Position numbers and translations under genes: made by a program. Below, in pieces: positions 59,141-64,000 of a DNA stretch of 64,000 nt. Origin of the DNA: Paraglaciecola sp. 20A4 (lineage in GTDB: Bacteria > Pseudomonadota > Gammaproteobacteria > Enterobacterales > Alteromonadaceae); assembly GCF_011378905.1 (NCBI RefSeq), contig NZ_WTPY01000004.1:124001-188000 (forward strand), given 5' to 3'. How positions within the stretch are numbered: position 1 is the first letter of the stretch; each line of letters opens with the position of its first letter. The notes under the pieces were generated by a model, which was not told where the DNA came from, made no database searches, and was given only the letters and a program-made list of their open reading frames with translations.

Positions 59141-59908
59141 ATGTTTGATTCTCAGCAATTAAGTACCACACAAACCTTTAGTGCCTATTCTAATCAACCT
59201 CAACTTACAGTCGACAATACGCGTGGCTATAACCGCATAGTTTCGTTCAGTAATGGAAGCGAGCAAAGTTACCAACTGCCACAGTGTCGAAACAGCAAAC
59301 GCATCAGTGTATTTGGTTTAGGCCACGCAGGAGCATTATCAGCCATTTGTATGGCTGCATTGGGTCATAAGGTCATCGGTGTAGACTTGGATCAACGCAG
59401 AATAAATGCATTAAATCAGGGTAGAACTTTTTCTGATGAGAGCGGTTTACCTGAGTTACTCGCCCGCATCAGTTCTTTCCATAACTTGGTGGCAACGGAT
59501 GATGGTTTTAATGCTATAAAACGCTCTGACTCTTCACTCATTTGCGTTAATGACGATGTAGAAAGTGATTCAGCAACAAGCATCGAAAAACTTAAAACCT
59601 TATGCGAGCAAATAGGCATGAGTTTGCGTTATAAAGAGCACTATCACAATTTGGTCTTTTGTCAGCACATCGATGCACAGATATTACACACTGTATTGAT
59701 CCCAACGTTAGAGTCTCATAGTGGTAAAAAAGCGTCTGAGGCGTTCGGTATATCAACCTTTCAAGGAAATAAGAATAGCAATCGAACCATTAAAGACTTC
59801 TTCCAACCTTCTCAGTTAACTATTCACTTTTTAGATAAGCACAGTTGTCAGTTAACGGAGCAATTATTTAGCGGATTTAGGGCCAGCGTGAGGCGCATCA
59901 GTTGGTAA
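59141..59908 (+). CDS. Truncated GDP-mannose/UDP-glucose dehydrogenase-like protein (N-terminal domain only)
   Basis: 255 residues from ATG 59141 with AAAGGA eight bases upstream (a GTG at 59090 is less likely). Rossmann motif RISVFGLGHAGALSAICMAALGHKVIGVDLD and QGRTFSDESGLPELL match the N-terminal domain of AlgD/Ugd enzymes, and SGKKASEAFGISTFQ...NRTIKDF matches its end, but NPEFLREG is replaced by QGNKNSN. The central helix and C-terminal domain with the catalytic Cys are missing. Either a relic or a protein with a new role. The first ~50 residues are low-complexity, Ser/Gln-rich. Confidence 0.75.
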   Translation: MFDSQQLSTTQTFSAYSNQPQLTVDNTRGYNRIVSFSNGSEQSYQLPQCRNSKRISVFGLGHAGALSAICMAALGHKVIGVDLDQRRINALNQGRTFSDESGLPELLARISSFHNLVATDDGFNAIKRSDSSLICVNDDVESDSATSIEKLKTLCEQIGMSLRYKEHYHNLVFCQHIDAQILHTVLIPTLESHSGKKASEAFGISTFQGNKNSNRTIKDFFQPSQLTIHFLDKHSCQLTEQLFSGFRASVRRISW

Positions 59909-60029
59909 AGCATTGACGAGATATTTGCTGATTGCGAAATATAGACTTAGCATAATTAAAAAAGTAATGCCGAATAGCCACATCGGCACAACTGAAGATA
60001 TGAGCTAGACATAGTAATCTAACCTTAAT

Positions 60030-60371
60030 CTAGGCAAAAGTGTCCACTAAGTTTAGTGAACTCGAGCCAGACTGATTAGTCGATAAAGACGTTAGTATAT
60101 CTTTAAATGCTGCGCCCAATTCTTCTTCAGACAAACTTTCAGCACCATCACGCAATCCATCTAATTGCGTTTTTAGCGATGACTGCTGATCTTTACTCAA
60201 GCTAGCAAGCATATCAGTAACAGAACTCTGCTCATCATCAGACAAAGTAGAGACGGCAGATTCTAACCCAGGAGGCACGCCGCCCTGAGGGGGTGGCGGA
60301 GGCCCTTTGGGTCGCCCAATATCTTGCGATACGAGAGTATTAACAGATTGATTTGCAGTATTTATTTGCAT
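60030..60371 (-). CDS. Proline-rich small protein of unknown function
   Basis: 113 residues, no signal peptide. After a polar N-terminus, GRPKGPPPPPQGGVPPGLES, then a predicted helical part with repeats of SLSxxEx pattern (STLSDDEQSSVTDMLASLSKDQQSS, AESLSEEELGAAF). Unknown. It is downstream of the other small gene (45-bp gap) and divergent from the sensor kinase operon. Confidence 0.6.
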   Translation of the reverse strand: MQINTANQSVNTLVSQDIGRPKGPPPPPQGGVPPGLESAVSTLSDDEQSSVTDMLASLSKDQQSSLKTQLDGLRDGAESLSEEELGAAFKDILTSLSTNQSGSSSLNLVDTFA

Positions 60372-60416
60372 TTCATTTATCCTTTTTTGATTTGTTGTAT
60401 TAAAACAAACGCGAGA

Positions 60417-60662
60417 CTAATCTCGCTTCGCATCTTCTGGGACAGCAACCAAACTATCGTTCATCATTTTGCACGTAGCACTCAGTGTGTCACCGCGTCT
60501 GGTTTCAATCGTCACACTGTCACCTTCTGATTTATCAACACATGCTTCAAATGCTTCAGGCGGTGGACGACGTTCACCCTGCCCACGGCCCTCTTGTGCG
60601 TGAACGCCAGTACTGTCAATAACCAACATGCTAGTTACGAAAAATAATTTTGATAATTGCAT
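60417..60662 (-). CDS. Small exported protein of unknown function
   Basis: 81 residues with a signal peptide ending VHAQ. Mature part EGRGQGERRPPPEAFEACVDKSEGD, VTIETRRGDTLSATCKM, two cysteines that could form a disulfide. I know similar small periplasmic proteins in marine gammaproteobacteria only as hypothetical. Divergent from the baeS-like gene with 138 bp between them, so likely part of its regulon (inference). Confidence 0.6.
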   Translation of the reverse strand: MQLSKLFFVTSMLVIDSTGVHAQEGRGQGERRPPPEAFEACVDKSEGDSVTIETRRGDTLSATCKMMNDSLVAVPEDAKRD

Positions 60663-60800
60663 CTTTTTTTACTCCAATAATAGGTCTACATCAGATTCTA
60701 ACGATCAAATGTGCAGAAATGATGGAGATAACATGGAGAAGTTGGCTAATCTTCCTAAAGCCGCTAGTGCAGGCTCCTTGCACGCAGGTATACTCGGCGT

Positions 60801-62228
60801 ATGAATATATTCCGTAAAGTCTTTTTATCATTCCTTGGGCTTACCGCCTTGACGCTGCTGATTACCCTAGGCTTAGCGCGTTGGAGCTTTGACCAAGGTT
60901 TTCTCAACTTTGTTGCTGGGCTAGAGCAGCAACGCCTTAGCCTACTCGGTGATACATTGGCACAGACCTACTCCCGTAAGGACGATTGGCAGTCCGTTAT
61001 CAACAAAGGCTTAGACTATTATCTTGACCCAATACCGACCAGAGGTGGTAGACCGCCTAGATTATCTGAACCAAGTCCTTTGATGTCGTCACCACGCAAT
61101 CAAGGTGCGCGCCCGCCACCTCGCCCAAGAGAACATGGGAATGATGCCCCACCTACCGCGCTTTTTAACGCACAGGGAGAGTGGTTAACGGGTAGTAAAC
61201 CAAAGTCAGATGCCAAAGAGGTACTAAATCACGCGATTTACTTAAAAGGTAAGAAAGTAGGCGAATTACGTAGTTGGTTAGATACGATACCTGAGCGCTC
61301 GTTGGCATCATCATTTTCCATGCAACAACGTTATGCCAGTATCGCCATCGGCTTCTTATGTTTATTCATCGCAGGCGCTGCCTCTTGGTTACTTGCAAGG
61401 CGTTTAACCGCCCCCGTTAAGGATGTGCTGCATGGCGTAGAGCGGCTAAGCCACGGTGTCTATGATGTCAACCTTGATACCCTGCGCCAAGACGAACTCG
61501 GCACACTGATGCGAAATCTAAACGGATTAAGTCATATATTGAATGAAACGCGCAGTGCAAAAAATCGCTGGTTTGCCGATATTTCCCACGAACTACGCAC
61601 CCCTTTAACAATTTTAATCGGCGAGCTTGATGCATTAGAAGCAGGCATACGCCCTTTTGGTCCAGAACAAGTTGAATCATTAAAGCATGAAGCATTGCTT
61701 TTGCATCGTTTAGTGGATGATCTTTATCAACTATCAATGTCTGATGTTGGTGGTCTGAAATACCATTTTAGTCTGATTGATATTAGCGAGAGCGTCGATA
61801 ACGTGCGGGCATCGCTAAATGCTAAAGCTCTGCAAAAAGGTTTGAAAATATCAACCTCAATTGCCGAGCCTGTATATTGCTTGGTGGATCCACAGCGGTT
61901 AGAACAGCTTTTTATAAATTTACTCAACAATGCCATCTTGTATACCGATACTGGGGGCGAAATTGTTTTATCCCTGAGCCAACTTGGTAATAAAGTAATA
62001 TTTGAAATAAACGACACCCTACCCGGTGTACCGCTGGCGGATTGTGATAAGTTGTTCGACCCTTTGTATCGGCAGGATGCCTCACGAAATCGCGCAGCTC
62101 CCGGCGCAGGCTTAGGCTTAACAATCTGTCGAAATATTGTCACCGCCCACCAAGGCAAAATAAGTGCATCGCCTTCATCTTTAGGCGGGGTTTGTATCAG
62201 GGTAGAATTACCGGCAGCGAAGGAATAA
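60801..62228 (+). CDS. BaeS-like sensor histidine kinase
   Basis: 475 residues. Two membrane helices (~7-28, ~174-198) around a periplasmic domain with FVAGLEQQRLSLLGDTLAQ and a proline-rich insert (GGRPPRLSEP, ARPPPRPREHG). HAMP, HisKA with His in RWFADISHELRTPLTIL, HATPase with FINLLNNAILYTD, GAGLGLTI. Resembles BaeS, which senses envelope damage. Its stop lies two bases before the regulator gene start. Confidence 0.9.
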   Translation: MNIFRKVFLSFLGLTALTLLITLGLARWSFDQGFLNFVAGLEQQRLSLLGDTLAQTYSRKDDWQSVINKGLDYYLDPIPTRGGRPPRLSEPSPLMSSPRNQGARPPPRPREHGNDAPPTALFNAQGEWLTGSKPKSDAKEVLNHAIYLKGKKVGELRSWLDTIPERSLASSFSMQQRYASIAIGFLCLFIAGAASWLLARRLTAPVKDVLHGVERLSHGVYDVNLDTLRQDELGTLMRNLNGLSHILNETRSAKNRWFADISHELRTPLTILIGELDALEAGIRPFGPEQVESLKHEALLLHRLVDDLYQLSMSDVGGLKYHFSLIDISESVDNVRASLNAKALQKGLKISTSIAEPVYCLVDPQRLEQLFINLLNNAILYTDTGGEIVLSLSQLGNKVIFEINDTLPGVPLADCDKLFDPLYRQDASRNRAAPGAGLGLTICRNIVTAHQGKISASPSSLGGVCIRVELPAAKE

Positions 62229-62230
62229 AT

Positions 62231-62920
62231 ATGAGCAGCAAACAACACGTATTAATCGTTGAAGATGAGCCTAAGATTGCACAAATCCTCGTCGACTTCC
62301 TCACTTTAGAAGGCTACTCAACGCGCGTTATTCACCATGGTGACGAAGCCGAAGCCGCTATAAAATCAGAGATGCCCGATTGCGTCATATTAGATTTGAT
62401 GCTCCCAGGTAAAGATGGCTTAAGCATCTGCAAAGACGTGCGTAAATTTTCTCAAGTACCGATCATTATGTTGACAGCCCGTGTGGATGAGATAGACAGA
62501 TTGATGGGATTAGGTTTTGGCGCTGATGACTATGTCTGCAAACCTTTTTCACCACGAGAAGTTGTCGCACGTGTCCAGGCAGTATTGCGCCGAGCCTCTA
62601 TTGCTACTCCATCAACCCAATCAAATATATTGAGTTTCAAGCACATCACCATTGATACTGAGCGATTCGAGTGCAGGGGAAATGGCACACCGATAGAGCT
62701 CACGCCCGTTGAGTTTCGTTTACTGAGAAGCTTACTTGGCCGACCTGGCGCGGTTCTCTCTCGAGAGTCATTGATGAACAGTTGCTATGATGATTCGCGT
62801 ATCGTGAGCCATCGTACGATCGACAGTCATATGAAAAACCTACGTAATAAAATCACTCTAGCGGATGATCCACAACCAATATTACAATCGGTCTATGGCG
62901 TCGGATATAAACTGATGTGA
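62231..62920 (+). CDS. BaeR-like OmpR-family response regulator
   Basis: 229 residues from ATG 62231. REC with VLIVEDEPKIAQIL, phosphoacceptor Asp in CVILDLMLPGKDG, Lys in YVCKPFSP; winged helix Trans_reg_C (ELTPVEFRLLRSLL, SHRTIDSHMKNLRNKI, VYGVGYKL). Partner of the kinase just upstream. A probable target is the divergent pair of small genes and/or the YHYH gene downstream. Confidence 0.93.
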   Translation: MSSKQHVLIVEDEPKIAQILVDFLTLEGYSTRVIHHGDEAEAAIKSEMPDCVILDLMLPGKDGLSICKDVRKFSQVPIIMLTARVDEIDRLMGLGFGADDYVCKPFSPREVVARVQAVLRRASIATPSTQSNILSFKHITIDTERFECRGNGTPIELTPVEFRLLRSLLGRPGAVLSRESLMNSCYDDSRIVSHRTIDSHMKNLRNKITLADDPQPILQSVYGVGYKLM

Positions 62921-63028
62921 CTGCAAATTCCAGCAAGCTAAATATGTGCAGTATCTGCTGAATATCTGCACAGTATCTGCGCTTAATTAACCTAAAGTAA
63001 CATCAGGTTAATAGACAAAGATAACGCC

Positions 63029-64000
63029 ATGAAACAAATCTTACCCCATTTTCGAACTCTGCTGATTTTCACCTTGATGTTTCTATTATTGGCGTGTAGC
63101 GATAGCGTAACGGATTCAACGGAACAACAAAGCACCACGGATACAGATTCAGAAACTGAAACTGAAACTGAAACTGAAACTGAAACAATAGTAGAAGCTG
63201 CTGATCCCCCCTTTTTCTTCGATAATGCGGTTATCGAAACCATTACCACAGAAAGTTGCACCTTGTCTGGCGGTACACAAACAACCTGTTATCGCATTAC
63301 AATTGCCGGTGAACCCGTAGTCGATGAAATCGGTCCTTTTTGCCCACCGAACATTGATTCTGATGCATCGCAAGGAGGCATTTGGTTTGATGGATCGGGT
63401 GAAGTTTACGACATAGACGGTGAATTTATCAGCAACCTAGACTCGCTTTACGGGGACGGATGGCTGCTTTACGATCCAAGTACAGGTGAGGTTAATATCA
63501 CTGATACCCAAACAGCTTGCGAGGCAGCAGCACGTCCGAACGTGGATGCAGCTTATCAAAACTATTGTGTACAGTGTGATCTAGACTATTACGGTGGTGG
63601 CATTAATGAAACCCTGCTGCTACCAGTTACGCCCATTCCCTTAGCCAACCCAAGTTATGTTAACAGCAATATGGGTATCTCCTTAAATGGCGTTATTTTA
63701 GCAGCCCAAGCCCCAGTTGACGCAATACTTAGCAATTATACCATTGCGGCGTTTGATGATTGTGGCGGGCATATAAACCCGAATGATGGTTATCACTATC
63801 ATGCCGCTACTGGATGCTCAACCGGTCCTGATGAGGAAGATGGGCACGCCAGCTTGATTGGTTACGCACTGGACGGTTATGGTATTTACGCCATGTTAGA
63901 CGCCAGCGGATTTGAAGAAACCGACTTAGGCGAGTGCCGCGGTCATACCGATGACTCTCGTGGTTATCACTATCACGTTGCCAGCCCAAGTGAAAATATG
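63029..64000 (+). CDS. YHYH-domain lipoprotein (3' end cut by window)
   Basis: 324 codons visible, no stop before the window end. Lipobox LLAC (Cys23), then a Thr/Glu-rich linker encoded by GAAACT repeats, then a large exported domain. YHYH motifs appear twice: DGYHYHAATGC and RGYHYHVAS, with CRGHTDDS, typical of PF14240 YHYH proteins, thought to be metal-binding. Function unknown. 108 bp after the response regulator, possibly under its control. Confidence 0.82.
   Translation, partial: MKQILPHFRTLLIFTLMFLLLACSDSVTDSTEQQSTTDTDSETETETETETETIVEAADPPFFFDNAVIETITTESCTLSGGTQTTCYRITIAGEPVVDEIGPFCPPNIDSDASQGGIWFDGSGEVYDIDGEFISNLDSLYGDGWLLYDPSTGEVNITDTQTACEAAARPNVDAAYQNYCVQCDLDYYGGGINETLLLPVTPIPLANPSYVNSNMGISLNGVILAAQAPVDAILSNYTIAAFDDCGGHINPNDGYHYHAATGCSTGPDEEDGHASLIGYALDGYGIYAMLDASGFEETDLGECRGHTDDSRGYHYHVASPSENM
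63152..63187 (+). repeat. Hexanucleotide tandem repeat inside the YHYH lipoprotein gene
   Basis: Five GAAACT units followed by GAAACA, encoding Glu-Thr repeats in the linker after the lipobox. Six-base units keep the frame, so copy-number changes would alter linker length but not switch the gene off. Confidence 0.95.

Noticed and set aside
63152-63187. CRISPR repeats
   Set aside because: Units are six bases long with no spacers and lie within a coding frame.

Overview
The window reads as the chromosome of a marine gammaproteobacterium of the Alteromonadales (Glaciecola/Paraglaciecola/Alteromonas-like). The grounds are inference: moderate-to-low GC by eye, gammaproteobacterial housekeeping gene order (rpsP-rimM-trmD-rplS; leuS-lptE-holA-nadD-rsfS-rlmH-mrdA-rodA-mltB-rlpA-dacA-ybeD-lipB-lipA), a fused PheA/TyrA/AroF aromatic set, and an H-NOX/Hno signalling locus of the type known from Shewanella and Vibrio. 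No prophage, insertion sequence, CRISPR array or rRNA operon was seen. One tRNA (Leu, GAG anticodon) is present.

Layout. 0-4 kb: 3' part of pheA, a YoaK-like membrane protein, and aroF-tyrA preceded by a TyrR-box-like site. 4-10 kb: an M3 oligopeptidase lipoprotein, a DnaJ-related protein, a sugar O-acetyltransferase, rlmF, and soxR facing a VOC-fold gene that is broken by an in-frame TGA, with a SoxR-type palindrome between them. 10-23 kb: ribosomal/tRNA modification operon, an orphan MalK-type ATPase, tRNA-Leu, secG, tpiA, glmM, folP, ftsH, rlmE, yhbY, slyD and a Lon-like protease. 23-37.6 kb: a nearly continuous plus-strand envelope/lipoate block from leuS to lipA; its upstream gap carries two inverted perfect DnaA-box sequences. 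37.7-49.5 kb: mixed accessory and core genes (cyclophilin, DUF985 cupin, a diguanylate cyclase, ppnP, hydrolases, ansA, a cold-shock protein, an MFS transporter, aroC, prmB, smrB).

49.5-58.9 kb is the most interesting part: a contiguous nitric-oxide signalling locus. From one divergent promoter region run a porin-like gene plus hnoB (REC-degenerate GGDEF-EAL) to the left, and hnoC (HTH-REC), a PhnD-like periplasmic binding protein, a HAMP histidine kinase and hnoD (REC plus degenerate HD-GYP) to the right. hnoX (H-NOX heme sensor) and hnoK (its kinase) converge on hnoD, overlapping it by 23 bp. In Shewanella the H-NOX/HnoK pair feeds HnoB, HnoC and HnoD to control c-di-GMP. Here a second kinase with its own periplasmic binding protein and an outer-membrane protein sit in the same locus, which suggests (inference) that a second extracellular input converges on the same outputs. 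Shared sequence words (GACTAA and ATTACAC) occur in the hnoC/porin promoter and upstream of hnoX, candidate sites for a common regulator.

59-64 kb: a truncated GDP-mannose/UDP-glucose dehydrogenase-like protein, two small proline-rich proteins divergent from a BaeSR-like two-component system with a proline-rich sensor domain, and a YHYH-domain lipoprotein with an in-frame hexanucleotide repeat that runs off the end of the window.
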